DNA of 64,000 nt from Ruminococcus sp. (GCA_017534835.1 JAFXVT010000067.1:55188-119187); one strand, 5' to 3'. Numbered from the stretch's first letter, positions 9,120 to 17,629 are shown. Notes: generated from the sequence alone by a model not told the origin. Made by a program: numbers and translations.

Positions 9120-9832
9120 TTCTCTTCATCTCCGATTCGTTTATCTATTATCTTTAGTTCGCAGGGGAGAGCTCCGCTGCTCATCGCGGCGGCGAGCTCC
9201 AGTGCGGAGCTTTCGGTGAAATTTCCGGTTATGACGGCTTTGCCGTCCGTTATCACGCTGTTTACCGTCGGTGTTGAAATGAGCTCGTTATCGAGCCATA
9301 TCGAAAGCGGCACATCTGTTCCGGCGAGCTCATTTGTTGCCGCAGCAAGTTTGTTGCTTCCGGCAATGAACAGTGTCACATCGACCGCATATTCCTGACT
9401 GTTGTCTGATAACATCAGCTCCATATGAGCCGCAGCAATATCATTATTATCAAGGACGATCTCGCCTGCCGGAACGGTATTCCCGTCAGGGTCAGTGACA
9501 GTGTCCGTACCCTTGCGGAATGTAACTTTTCCGCAGCTGCACAGTGAATCGAGAGTGCTGTCGTTCCAGTTTTCAGGGCGGTCGAATGAAATATACGCGA
9601 AGGCGTCTCTCCATTTATAGCTGACTTTGCATTCGAGCTGCGGATATTCCGACTTTAGCCTTGCCTCTGCTATTTCGGTGCATTCCGTGAGCAGGTTTTC
9701 GTCCTCGGCTTTCAGGGTGATACAGCTGTTAAAGTCCGTGATGCTCCTGCTTTTACCAGAGCCGTCATTCAAGCCGCACCCGCTCAGAAGAACAGCAGCA
9801 GCCAGTGTCATTGCCGCTATCACTTTTTTCAT
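9116..9832 (-). CDS. Lipoprotein with a SecD P1-head-like domain
   Basis: This 238-aa protein starts MKKVIAAMTLAAAVLLSGC, a signal peptide with lipobox LSGC, so it is probably anchored outside the membrane. The C-terminal half closely resembles the P1 head subdomain of SecD: a VTLFIAGSNKLAAAT strand/helix, PLSIWLDNELISTPTVN, then ITGNFTESSALELAAAMSSGALP. In SecD these segments sit in the large periplasmic loop. Here there are no SecD membrane helices, so it is a stand-alone head domain. Start at 9832, ten bases after the alr stop; the upstream in-frame ATG at 9868 lies inside alr. Confidence 0.75.
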   Translation of the reverse strand: MKKVIAAMTLAAAVLLSGCGLNDGSGKSRSITDFNSCITLKAEDENLLTECTEIAEARLKSEYPQLECKVSYKWRDAFAYISFDRPENWNDSTLDSLCSCGKVTFRKGTDTVTDPDGNTVPAGEIVLDNNDIAAAHMELMLSDNSQEYAVDVTLFIAGSNKLAAATNELAGTDVPLSIWLDNELISTPTVNSVITDGKAVITGNFTESSALELAAAMSSGALPCELKIIDKRIGDEEK

Positions 9833-9842
9833 TGCATCTGCC

Positions 9843-10979
9843 TCAGTCGATGTATATCCTCGGAACACGCTTGGAAATGCCGCAGACTACCTCATATCCG
9901 ATAGTTCCGTAGATACCTGCGAGCTCGTCGGCAGTGATGATGTCGTTGCCGTCCCTGCCTATCATAGTCACGATGTCGCCGGCTTTTGCCTCGGGGACAT
10001 CGGAAACGTCCATCATCAGCTGGTCCATGCAGACTCTTCCGACGATGCGGCAGCGCTTGCCGTGTACGAGAATCTCGCCCTTTCCGGAGAGGAGGCGCGA
10101 ATAGCCGTCCGCATAGCCGATAGTTACCGTAGCGATGCGCATTTCGTGCTCCGCAGTGAATGTTCTTCCGTAGCTTATACAGTCGCCGGGCTTGACGGTC
10201 TTGACGTGTGATATGACAGCCTTCAGCTCCATAACGGGCTCGAGCCCCTCCGGTATATCAAGGCTGATGTCCGGGTGCAGACCGTAGAGGATTATACCCG
10301 CGCGGCTGAGAGTGCTGCGCGGCGTATTTCTGTAGCAGGTCGCAGCGCTGTTCATAAAGTGGCAGTGACGCAGCTTTATACCGCGGCTGCACAGCTCGTC
10401 ATAGGTATCGAGAATGAAGCTCTGCTGCATATCAGTATATGCGATATTGTCGGGAGAATCGCTGTCGGCGACTGCGAAGTGGGTGTATATGCCCTCAACA
10501 GAGAGCTTGCTGATCTTCATCATCTCAGCGATCTCGTCTGCGCATTCAGAAGGAGTATCGTGCTTGAGACCGATACGTCCCATACCGGTATCTATCTTTA
10601 TATGACAGCGTATCGAGGCAGGCGTATTTGCCGCAAGAGCCTGAGCGTATTCGGTCGAAACGACGCCCTGAATGATGTTGTGCATGGATATTTCGTGTGC
10701 GTATTCGGGCGGAGTATAGCCGAGAATGAGTATTTCTGCGTTAGGAGCGTAGTTCCTCACAGCGATCGCCTCATCGAGATTGGACACTGCGAAATATGTG
10801 ATGCCGCAGTCCTGTGCGAGGGTGCGGACGATGTGAGCATCGCCGTGACCGTATGCGTCAGCCTTCACGACAGCCATTATTTCGGTTCCCGGAGAGTTGA
10901 GCGACTTGATGATGTCAACGTTCTTTCTCAGCTGTGAGAGCGAGACCTCAGCCCACGCTCTTTTAAGATATGGTTTCAT
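9843..10979 (-). CDS. alr: Alanine racemase
   Basis: Alr makes D-alanine for peptidoglycan. The 378-aa length is normal. The PLP Lys lies in AVVKADAYGHG near residue 39. The second catalytic residue Tyr lies in the GDCISYGRTF region, and the C-terminal catalytic segment VCMDQLMMDVSD is present. It is the first gene of a three-gene minus-strand operon with the SecD-head lipoprotein and the radical SAM protein. The ribosome site (GAAGAAAGGG) is about 10 bases upstream of the ATG. Confidence 0.95.
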   Translation of the reverse strand: MKPYLKRAWAEVSLSQLRKNVDIIKSLNSPGTEIMAVVKADAYGHGDAHIVRTLAQDCGITYFAVSNLDEAIAVRNYAPNAEILILGYTPPEYAHEISMHNIIQGVVSTEYAQALAANTPASIRCHIKIDTGMGRIGLKHDTPSECADEIAEMMKISKLSVEGIYTHFAVADSDSPDNIAYTDMQQSFILDTYDELCSRGIKLRHCHFMNSAATCYRNTPRSTLSRAGIILYGLHPDISLDIPEGLEPVMELKAVISHVKTVKPGDCISYGRTFTAEHEMRIATVTIGYADGYSRLLSGKGEILVHGKRCRIVGRVCMDQLMMDVSDVPEAKAGDIVTMIGRDGNDIITADELAGIYGTIGYEVVCGISKRVPRIYID

Positions 10980-11106
10980 TCTGTTCAGACCCTTTCTTCA
11001 TTATCTGTTTATCGTGCGGAATATCGCCGCTGATCTTACCGCTTTGAGTCATTTTCGAGCAAAAGCCCGGTGCTTCGTCCTTGCGGAAGAATTTTGCGGC
11101 GTACTC

Positions 11107-11135
11107 TTGCTATTTTTTTATAGATATGCTATAAT
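11107..11135 (+). promoter_or_regulatory. Promoter of the YpsA-like gene
   Basis: TTGCTA (11107-11112) and TATAAT (11130-11135) have a 17-base spacer. The predicted transcript starts about 20 bases before the ATG at 11164, which rules out the longer upstream reading frame. Confidence 0.75.
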
Positions 11136-11163
11136 GTTAAATATCGACATATCGAGGTGTATT

Positions 11164-11853
11164 ATGCTTATATCTCTGAACTCAGGATTGCCGGTCAGCT
11201 CCGCTTCGGAGTTCGTTCCCGACCGGCGCGCTACTGCCTGTATCACCGGACACCGCGAGAAGAGCATACTTCCGTATAAGGGAGACCCGCTCTTTTCCGA
11301 CATAACAGTCGGTGCGGTAAAGATGATGCTCTACAGGCACATTGATATGGCTGCCGAGCGCGGCTATACCGATTTCATAAGCGGACTTGCAACCGGAGCC
11401 GACCTGTGGGCGGCTGAATACATCATACGCAAGAAGCAGACCGACCCGAGGATACGTCTCATCGGCGCGATGCCATATCTCAGGCACGCCGAGCATTTTC
11501 CGAAGGATTCGCTCGGACTTCTCGAGGAGGTCGAACGAGCGGCGGACGTTCTCCTGACGGTGAACACCGACCCGGACATCGTCTACAGCAAGCGCGGCGA
11601 AGCCTCCGGGCTCTACCGCGACCGCAATTTCTTTATGGTGGACAGCTCATCGGCGGTGATAGCCTTTCTCAACGAGGGAAGCTTTGCTTCCGGTACATCT
11701 CAGACCGTGAACTATGCATACCGCAGCGGACGTCTGATAGCACGCTTCGGGATAAGCGAGGTCTACGAGCTGATAGACCGTGCAGGCACTGACCTGAGAA
11801 ATATAAGGCGAGAGCTCGCATTTCTCAACAATGCTTTCGACACTCAGCCGTGA
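11164..11853 (+). CDS. YpsA-like SLOG family protein (DUF1273)
   Basis: The 229-aa protein contains CITGHRE near the N-terminus and FISGLATGADLWAAE in the middle. These are hallmarks of the YpsA/DUF1273 branch of the SLOG nucleotide-binding superfamily. Further conserved blocks are AMPYLRHAEHF, LYRDRNFFMVDSSSAVIAFL and the GTSQTVNYA end motif. In Bacillus, YpsA affects cell division and stress; the ligand is unknown. The start at 11164 is set by AGGTG and by the promoter just upstream. It is transcribed away from alr. Confidence 0.8.
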   Translation: MLISLNSGLPVSSASEFVPDRRATACITGHREKSILPYKGDPLFSDITVGAVKMMLYRHIDMAAERGYTDFISGLATGADLWAAEYIIRKKQTDPRIRLIGAMPYLRHAEHFPKDSLGLLEEVERAADVLLTVNTDPDIVYSKRGEASGLYRDRNFFMVDSSSAVIAFLNEGSFASGTSQTVNYAYRSGRLIARFGISEVYELIDRAGTDLRNIRRELAFLNNAFDTQP

Positions 11854-11991
11854 TGCTATTTACCATTATACCACATATGCAGAATATTTCAAGAGTTCAG
11901 ACCAATTTTTACTGCGGATATATAGTGATAAAATGAGCACGAAACACATTATGTTGTGAAAACGGCTATTTTCCGTGAACGCGCGTTCGAT

Positions 11992-12024
11992 TTCAACAGA
12001 CTGTTGAATCTTGTGTTAAAACAC
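11992..12024. promoter_or_regulatory. Perfect palindromes in the 349-bp gap before the LCP-like gene
   Basis: The non-coding stretch 11854-12202 holds a perfect 17-base palindrome TTCAACAGACTGTTGAA (11992-12008), then GTGTTAAAACAC (12013-12024), and further GTGTTGA copies near 12043 and 12065. They look like an operator cluster. A weak TTGAGA-17-TATCAG pair lies near 12090-12118. No gene of more than shadow quality was seen here. Function is inference only. Confidence 0.4.
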
Positions 12025-12202
12025 CTGTTCGATACTCATATGGGTGTTGAAAAGTCAGGTAAAGTGTTGATGTGGATTCTACGCCGTTTGAGAATAATGT
12101 CGAATTTTGTTATCAGATCTTCATTCACTTTCCGGTGAATATTCAGAAATGATTCTTATACGAATAGTTGACGACAGTCATATTGAAAGGAGAAACACTG
12201 AA

Positions 12203-13084
12203 ATGTCAAAGAACAAGAAAGTCGGAAGCATTGCGGTACCGTACCTTGTAACTATCTTCATCGGTATCCTCGTTATCGGCGGAGGAACATTCTTCTTCCT
12301 GCATAAGATAGGCGTCCTCGGAGGAGAAAAGGAGCTCTCTGAGCCGCCTCCGAAGCAGGTCACGACCACGACCTACGAGGATAACCACACGATCCTCTTC
12401 ATACTCGACGAGCCGGATAAGAAGTGCTCGACGACGTTCCTGCTCATGCGTTCGATACCGAAGGACAAGAAGCTCGCATTTGTGTGCATCCCCTCAAATA
12501 CTATCGCTCTCATCGACGGCGCTCAGCAGAACATCGCCCTCTCATATCAGCAGGGCGGAGCGACCTCGGCAGTGAAATTCACCGAGAGCATTTTCGGCAT
12601 CACCATCGACAGATATATGAAGCTCGATTCCGCTGCATTCATCAAGATATGCGATATCCTCGGCGGCGTTACCTACCCGGTCGAGGAGGATATAGCCGGC
12701 TTCAACGGCGACGGCTCGAGCCAGTATCTCAACGCCGAGCAGATCGACAAGCTCGTTACCTACGCTATGTACGCAGGCGGCGAGACTGACCGTGCATTGA
12801 GAGCCTGCTCGATAATCACACAAATGGTGAATCAGTCAGACCTTGTGCGTGTTGCCGACAACTTCGATAACAGCTTCAACAACGTCGTAAATATGACCGA
12901 GACCGATATTACCGCTATCGACTACAAGAAGCACAAGGTAGCTATCAAGACGATGCTCGAAAGAGGTACAGCTATCGCTTCGCCCTTCACAATGGAGGGA
13001 ACAGATGCCGATTCCGATTTCATTCCGAATCAGGGCTTCATAAACGATTTCAAGGACAGATTCTTCAAGGAAGCTGAAAACTGA
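12203..13084 (+). CDS. Divergent LytR-CpsA-Psr (LCP) family protein
   Basis: This 293-aa protein has a short cytoplasmic N-terminus, one membrane helix (about residues 12-33, VPYLVTIFIGILVIGGG) and an external domain. The order of blocks recalls LCP phosphotransferases, which attach glycopolymers to peptidoglycan: NHTILFILDE, then RSIPKDKKLAFVCIPSNT (compare the classical SIPRDT strand), a long loop, and DILGGVTYPV. Several catalytic Arg/Asp positions of classical LCP proteins are not obvious, so activity is uncertain. Start chosen from GAAAGGAG at 12185-12192. TatD follows 1 base after the stop, suggesting an operon running through the TcdA gene. Confidence 0.6.
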   Translation: MSKNKKVGSIAVPYLVTIFIGILVIGGGTFFFLHKIGVLGGEKELSEPPPKQVTTTTYEDNHTILFILDEPDKKCSTTFLLMRSIPKDKKLAFVCIPSNTIALIDGAQQNIALSYQQGGATSAVKFTESIFGITIDRYMKLDSAAFIKICDILGGVTYPVEEDIAGFNGDGSSQYLNAEQIDKLVTYAMYAGGETDRALRACSIITQMVNQSDLVRVADNFDNSFNNVVNMTETDITAIDYKKHKVAIKTMLERGTAIASPFTMEGTDADSDFIPNQGFINDFKDRFFKEAEN

Positions 13085-13085
13085 T

Positions 13086-13850
13086 ATGAACAACATTTTC
13101 GATTCACACGCTCATTACGCGGACGAAGCATTCGATGAGGACAGGGAGGCGCTTCTTGCCTCCCTCCCTGAGAGCGGAGTCCGCTATGTTATGCTCGCTT
13201 CTTCCGGAGTCGCGGATACGGCTCAGAATGCCGCTCTTGCCTCACGGTACGATTACATCTACGCCGCCGCAGGTCTGCACCCGGAAAATGTGGGCACTGA
13301 CCCCGAAGATTACCTCTCGGCTGTTGAGACAGCGGCAAGGTCGAACCCGAAGGTAAGGGCTATAGGTGAGATAGGTCTCGATTACCACTACGAGGGCTAT
13401 GACCGCGAAAAGCAGATAAAGATATTCGAGGAGCAGATAGTTCTCGCGAGGGAGCTTTCTCTTCCGGTTATAATCCACAGCCGCGATGCCGCCGAGGACA
13501 CGCTTGAGATACTGAAAAAGCACCGCCCCTTCGGCGTAGTCCACTGCTTTTCGTATTCAGCCGAGATAGCGAAAGAGGTCGTAAAGCTCGGTATGTACGT
13601 CGGATTCACCGGCGTCATCACATTCAAGAATGCAAAGAAGCCCTGCAAGGCGCTCGCAGAAGTGCCGCTCGACAGGCTGCTTCTTGAAACAGACTGCCCG
13701 TATATGGCTCCCGAGCCTTTCAGGGGCAGACGATGTGACAGCTCGCTGATAGCGTACACTGCTCAGGCAGCTGCCGCGATAAAGGGGCTTGAGGTGCAGG
13801 AGCTCCTCGACATAACCTGCGAAAATGCTAAAAGATTCTATTCGATATAA
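13086..13850 (+). CDS. tatD: TatD family metal-dependent DNase
   Basis: The 254-aa length is normal. The N-terminal metal site FDSHAHY, the GLHPENV segment, the IGEIGLDYHY block, PVIIHSRDA, GVVHCFS and LLLETDCPYMAPEP are all present, so every metal ligand of the TatD amidohydrolase fold can be found. TatD enzymes are 3'-5' exonucleases acting on DNA, and may act in RNA turnover. It is one base downstream of the LCP-like gene and upstream of PP2C. Confidence 0.93.
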   Translation: MNNIFDSHAHYADEAFDEDREALLASLPESGVRYVMLASSGVADTAQNAALASRYDYIYAAAGLHPENVGTDPEDYLSAVETAARSNPKVRAIGEIGLDYHYEGYDREKQIKIFEEQIVLARELSLPVIIHSRDAAEDTLEILKKHRPFGVVHCFSYSAEIAKEVVKLGMYVGFTGVITFKNAKKPCKALAEVPLDRLLLETDCPYMAPEPFRGRRCDSSLIAYTAQAAAAIKGLEVQELLDITCENAKRFYSI

Positions 13851-13861
13851 AGAGGTCACGT

Positions 13862-14617
13862 ATGTTTTACTGCTGCGGTATAACTGAAAAAGGCATAATG
13901 TCTCATAACGAGGACGCTCTGCTCATCGGCAGGGAGGTCGTCACCGACGGCAGGAGCGAGCAGAGACTCTCTGCACCGTTCATAGCAGCGGTCTCTGACG
14001 GCGTATCTAACGAGAATGCAGGCGAGCTCGCATCACGTATGTGCCTTCAGCTCGTGAGGGAGGTCAGCGACTACCGCAAGGACGAGCTCAGGGAGGCGCT
14101 GATGAACGTTCACCGACGCCTTGCCGACCGCGGCGAGGACGACCCCGACAGCCACAATATGCAGACCACGCTTTGCGGTATCGCGGTCAGCGAGAACAAT
14201 ACCGTTGTTGCTTTCAACGTCGGAGATTCACGGCTCTACCGTTTCCGTGCAGGACGTATCCGGCAGCTCTCGCGCGACCAGTCGCTCGTTCAGCTCCTCA
14301 TCGACGAGGGCTCGATAACTCAGGAGGAGCGCCGCACTCACGTCCACAGGAACATCATCTTCCCTGCGTTCGGAAACGTTAAAACTGACCCTATCATCGA
14401 CATCGCCGAGATAGAGGACGGGATAGATTACGGCGATGTGCTGCTCCTTTGCAGCGACGGCTTGTCTGACTATATGTCCGCATACGATATACAGGAGATA
14501 ATGGAGCTCCCGAAAAGCCTTCCAAAGCGGCTCGATATGCTCGTGAAGGAAGCTCTGCTGCGCGGCGGCACTGACAATATCACCGTTGCGGCGGTAGTTT
14601 ATGAGTATGATGGCTGA
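13862..14617 (+). CDS. PP2C-type Ser/Thr protein phosphatase
   Basis: The 251-aa PPM-family phosphatase contains SHNEDAL, AVSDGVSNENAGE with the metal-binding Asp, VGDSRLYR, LLLCSDGLSDYM and GGTDNITVAAVVY, in family order. Such enzymes usually reverse PASTA-kinase phosphorylation in Bacillota, but no kinase gene is adjacent here. It has no membrane segment and should be cytoplasmic. It is placed 11 bases after tatD with an AGAGGT ribosome site. Confidence 0.9.
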   Translation: MFYCCGITEKGIMSHNEDALLIGREVVTDGRSEQRLSAPFIAAVSDGVSNENAGELASRMCLQLVREVSDYRKDELREALMNVHRRLADRGEDDPDSHNMQTTLCGIAVSENNTVVAFNVGDSRLYRFRAGRIRQLSRDQSLVQLLIDEGSITQEERRTHVHRNIIFPAFGNVKTDPIIDIAEIEDGIDYGDVLLLCSDGLSDYMSAYDIQEIMELPKSLPKRLDMLVKEALLRGGTDNITVAAVVYEYDG

Positions 14618-14632
14618 GGTGAAGGGATGACT

Positions 14633-15352
14633 ATGCGCGAGGAGTTTATACGCACAGAGATGCTGTTCGGAAGTGAGGCGATGGAGCGGCTCGCAGCTGC
14701 GAGAGTAGCCGTTTTCGGTATCGGCGGAGTCGGCGGACACGTCGTTGAAGCGCTCGCACGCTCGGGAGTCGGAGCGCTCGACCTCATTGACAATGACAAG
14801 GTCGCCAAGAGCAATATCAACCGCCAGATAATCGCGGCTCACAGCACGATAGGGGAGTACAAGACCGAGGCTGCTGCGAAGCATATCAGAGACATCGCTC
14901 CGGACTGCGTTGTGCGCACCTATAACACGTTCTTTATGCCCGACACTGCCGGAGAGTTCGATTTCACGCAGTATGCCTACGTTGTCGATGCGATAGACAC
15001 AGTTACCGGCAAGATAGAGATTATCATGCGTGCGAAGGCGGCAGGAGTGCCGGTCATCAGCAGTATGGGTGCAGGCAATAAAGTCGACCCGACAGCTTTC
15101 GAGGTCGCGGATATATATAAGACGTCAGTGTGTCCTCTTGCGAGAGTTATGCGCCGCGAGATGAAGAAGCGCGGTGTAAGGTCGCTGAAGGTGGTCTACT
15201 CGAAGGAGGAGGCGCTCACACCGATAGAAGGTCTTTGCAATGACGGCGGTGCGCGGCGGAGCGTGCCCGGGTCGAATGCGTTCGTACCTTCTGTAGCCGG
15301 ACTCATAATCGCCGGCGAAGTCATCAAGGACATAACAGGCTTTACACGATAA
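14633..15352 (+). CDS. tcdA: tRNA threonylcarbamoyladenosine dehydratase
   Basis: This E1-like ThiF-fold enzyme cyclises t6A37 in tRNA. The 239-aa protein has RTEMLFG at the N-terminus, the ATP-binding GIGGVGGHVVEALARSG, DNDKVAKSNINRQ, VVDAIDTVTGK, and a C-terminal GSNAFVPSVAGL block as in TcdA/YgdL. An ATG at 14627 is also in frame, but GAAGGG at 14621-14626 is better spaced for 14633. It is the last gene of the LCP-tatD-PP2C-tcdA run. The palindromic element follows 3 bases after the stop. Confidence 0.9.
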   Translation: MREEFIRTEMLFGSEAMERLAAARVAVFGIGGVGGHVVEALARSGVGALDLIDNDKVAKSNINRQIIAAHSTIGEYKTEAAAKHIRDIAPDCVVRTYNTFFMPDTAGEFDFTQYAYVVDAIDTVTGKIEIIMRAKAAGVPVISSMGAGNKVDPTAFEVADIYKTSVCPLARVMRREMKKRGVRSLKVVYSKEEALTPIEGLCNDGGARRSVPGSNAFVPSVAGLIIAGEVIKDITGFTR

Positions 15353-15354
15353 AA

Positions 15355-15728
15355 AAAGCCCTGAGACATAACTGCTGTGCTCTTACAGAAGTTTTTGCAC
15401 GTATCTATTGAGGAAAACCCTTTTGAAAAAGGGTTCTTCCTCAAACTCCTTTCCTAAAACTTTTAACTCCGTTTTTCCCCTCCTATGGGGTCACGCTGAC
15501 AGATTCAATGTTCTGTCTTTATTTGCTGACGTGACCCCATAGGAGGGGAAAAACAAAGCTGGAAGTCTTTGGAAGGGGGTCTGGGGGTGACTCCCCACAG
15601 TGTGGGGAGATGTCGCACAGCGACAGAGGGGACCGCCGCTGTTGGCGGAACCTTTCTTCAGAAAGGTTTCACCCAGTAAATGCGTATAAAGCCTCTGTAA
15701 GAATACAGCAGTTACGTCTCAGGGCTTT
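15355..15728. repeat. 374-bp nested palindromic element (MITE-like)
   Basis: The outer inverted repeats, 15355-15389 and 15694-15728, match at 32 of 35 positions. Inside lies a perfect 25-bp inverted repeat (15471-15495 with 15530-15554; arm GTTTTTCCCCTCCTATGGGG plus 5 more bases). Further hairpins are TTGAGGAA...TTCCTCAA enclosing AACCC...GGGTT (about 15407-15443), CTCCCCACAGTGTGGGGAG, GTCGCACAGCGAC, CCGCC...GGCGG and AACCTTTC...GAAAGGTT. No open reading frame of a transposase is present. The layout fits a non-autonomous mobile or folded repeat. It fills the whole gap between tcdA and the SdpI-like gene and may also act as a terminator for both. Confidence 0.75.
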
Positions 15729-15737
15729 GCTTTTGCA

Positions 15738-16061
15738 TCACGAACGCTTATCCAGCTGCATTTCCGTTACCATCGCTGAGATGAACATTGCGGCTGTCTG
15801 TGCGACAAGTAAGGCGAAGTGTGCGGCGTTCCCGGCGCAGAATATGGCTGCGGCAGTGAGCGATGCTCCGGCAGCTCCAATAATGAGCCAGTACATTCCG
15901 CAGCGTTTGTTCGCGAAGCTCCATGCATCATCGTCTGCCATAGCGCGTGATGTCCGGAAGCCTATCGTATGGTCTCCGGGTACATCGGCGACTCTGCGCA
16001 TACAGAAGCCGCCGATCAGCATTGCGAGCGACACTATCACATTAACTATTATCAGTACCAT
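15738..16061 (-). CDS. SdpI-like small membrane protein
   Basis: The 107-aa protein has three hydrophobic segments (residues about 2-20, 55-75 and 80-98). Between the first two is the motif IGFRTSRAMADDDAWSFAN, the SdpI-family signature (IGYRT-RSM--EE-W-FAN). In Bacillus, SdpI gives immunity to the SdpC toxin; most homologues have no known role. The ATG follows AGGGAGATAG. It lies 13 bases downstream of the GNAT reading frame and was probably co-transcribed with it. Confidence 0.75.
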   Translation of the reverse strand: MVLIIVNVIVSLAMLIGGFCMRRVADVPGDHTIGFRTSRAMADDDAWSFANKRCGMYWLIIGAAGASLTAAAIFCAGNAAHFALLVAQTAAMFISAMVTEMQLDKRS

Positions 16062-16074
16062 TTCACTATCTCCC

Positions 16075-16536
16075 TCAGTTTATCCTTGTTTTTTTCGTTA
16101 TAACAAATCCGAATCGCCGGTAAAGCTTTACAGCGTGTTCGTTCCATTCCGCGACGTGCAGCGTTACAGGCGAGCACGTCTGCTCTCTGATATGGCTGAC
16201 AGCCCAGAGCAGGAGCTCTCTTCAGTATCCCTGCCGCCGGAACTGCCTGCTGACGATGAGGTCATCTATCTCAGTGCCGCAGCAGGTGACGCTTCCGATG
16301 ATACTGCCGTTTTCAGTCAGCAGGAAAATGCTGTCTCTCTTTGCGAGGAGCTGCTCTTCACCGGGACAGCAGTCATACGGCATTATGTCGAGCGCTATCC
16401 GCATTTCCCGGAAGCATTCGTTGTATATCAGCCTGTACTGCGGATAAAGCTCCCTGCAAAACGGTATCGGCTGTATATTGCTCTGCTCCGCCGGACTTCC
16501 GGCATATTCCATCTCATAGACAAAAAACGACTTCAT
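16075..16536 (-). pseudogene. GNAT acetyltransferase interrupted by one in-frame TGA
   Basis: The frame runs 154 codons from ATG 16536 (preceded by GAGGAG) to TGA 16077-16075, with one internal TGA at 16224-16222. The upstream part ends SRQFRRQGY and the continuation reads RELLLWAVSH...LHVAEWNEHAVKLYRRFGF. The break falls exactly in the acetyl-CoA binding motif Q/RxxGxG/A: RRQGY-G-REL would be restored by a single base change (TGA to GGA). The C-terminal N-x-x-A-x-x-L-Y-x-x-x-G-F motif is intact. Substrate unknown. Recent inactivation or a sequencing error are the simplest readings. Confidence 0.75.
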
Positions 16537-16614
16537 CGCTGACTCCTCTTCACCTTCATCAACTGATATGATACACCAACAAAAGCGTCTTGTCAAGAAA
16601 AACAGTGAAACCGC

Positions 16615-16643
16615 TTGCATTTTGCCCGGTAATGTTATATAAT
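16615..16643 (+). promoter_or_regulatory. Promoter of the cysteine synthase gene
   Basis: TTGCAT (16615-16620) and TATAAT (16638-16643) are spaced by 17 bases. The leader is short, about 28 bases, and contains AAGGAG. Confidence 0.75.
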
Positions 16644-16676
16644 AGATATACTGATGTTTTAAGGAGAAAAGACATA

Positions 16677-17606
16677 ATGGTATATAACAATATAATCGAG
16701 GCGATCGGACACACACCCATGATACGGCTCAACCGTATGAACAAGCCCGGAAATGCGGAAGTCCTTGTCAAATTCGAGGGACTCAACGTAGGCGGCTCTA
16801 TCAAGACAAGGACCGCTTACAATATGATACTGCGCGCCGAGCAGGAGGGCAGAATAACCAAGGACACCATAATCGTTGAGCCTACGAGCGGCAATCAGGG
16901 AATAGGTCTCGCGCTTGTCGGAGCAGTCCGCGGCTACAGAACTATCATAATTATGCCCGATTCCGTAAGTGAGGAGCGCCGCAAGCTCGTCCGCCACTAC
17001 GGTGCCGAGGTCATACTCATCCACGACGACGGCGACATCGGACGCTGTATCCAGGAATGCCTTGATACGGCACTCAGAATGGCTGAGGAGGACAAGAACG
17101 TGTTTGTTCCGCAGCAGTTCGCCAACGTCAATAACATATACGCTCACAAGTACCACACTGCACTTGAGATACTCGAGCAGACCGCCGGAAGGATAGACGG
17201 CTTCTGTTCCGGTATCGGTACAGGCGGAACTATCACAGGTATCGGCGAGACGCTGAAATCGCAGTATCCGGATATGGTTATATGGGCAGTAGAGCCCGAA
17301 AATGCGGCTATCCTCGCAGGCGGAAATATCGGTACACATCTTCAGATGGGTATAGGCGACGGTATAATCCCCGATATTCTCAATCAGGACATCTATGATG
17401 ATATATACATCGTAACTGATGAGGAGGCAATACAGACCGCGAAGGACCTCGCTTCAAAAGAGGGGATAATGTGCGGTATATCGAGCGGTACCAATGTTGC
17501 CGCTGCACTGAAAATGGCGGAGAAGCTCGGAGCCGGCAAGACTGTCGTAACTATCCTTCCCGACACAGCCGAGAGATACTTCTCAACTCCTCTGTTCGAC
17601 GACTGA
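16677..17606 (+). CDS. cysK: Cysteine synthase family PLP enzyme
   Basis: The 309-aa protein belongs to fold-type II beta-replacement enzymes that make cysteine from O-acetylserine. Seen motifs are the PLP Lys in VGGSIKTR (usually GSVKDR), EPTSGNQGIGLA (usually SGNTGIGLA), the phosphate-binding GIGTGGTITG and the C-terminal ISSGTNVAAA. The small departures at the Lys and Asn loops leave open a related amino acid synthase. It is monocistronic, with its own promoter and a strong terminator. Confidence 0.85.
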   Translation: MVYNNIIEAIGHTPMIRLNRMNKPGNAEVLVKFEGLNVGGSIKTRTAYNMILRAEQEGRITKDTIIVEPTSGNQGIGLALVGAVRGYRTIIIMPDSVSEERRKLVRHYGAEVILIHDDGDIGRCIQECLDTALRMAEEDKNVFVPQQFANVNNIYAHKYHTALEILEQTAGRIDGFCSGIGTGGTITGIGETLKSQYPDMVIWAVEPENAAILAGGNIGTHLQMGIGDGIIPDILNQDIYDDIYIVTDEEAIQTAKDLASKEGIMCGISSGTNVAAALKMAEKLGAGKTVVTILPDTAERYFSTPLFDD

Positions 17607-17629
17607 TACGATCAATATATTCATATGAA

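Noticed and set aside
12099-12105. Spo0A box (TGTCGAA)
   Set aside because: A single 7-base match is expected by chance at this scale, and no sporulation context supports it.
11956-12138. A 60-aa open frame before the LCP-like gene
   Set aside because: It has no ribosome site and overlaps the palindrome cluster; its composition does not look protein-like.
7995-16224. TGA reassigned to an amino acid in this organism
   Set aside because: trpF, trpB and trpA end in TGA in tightly overlapping positions, as do several other genes here, so TGA is a normal stop. The two interrupted positions would also need different residues (Cys or Val, and Gly).
15610-16542. A 310-aa plus-strand frame across the palindromic element, SdpI-like and GNAT genes
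   Set aside because: It is antisense to two recognisable protein families and begins inside the repeat; a shadow frame.
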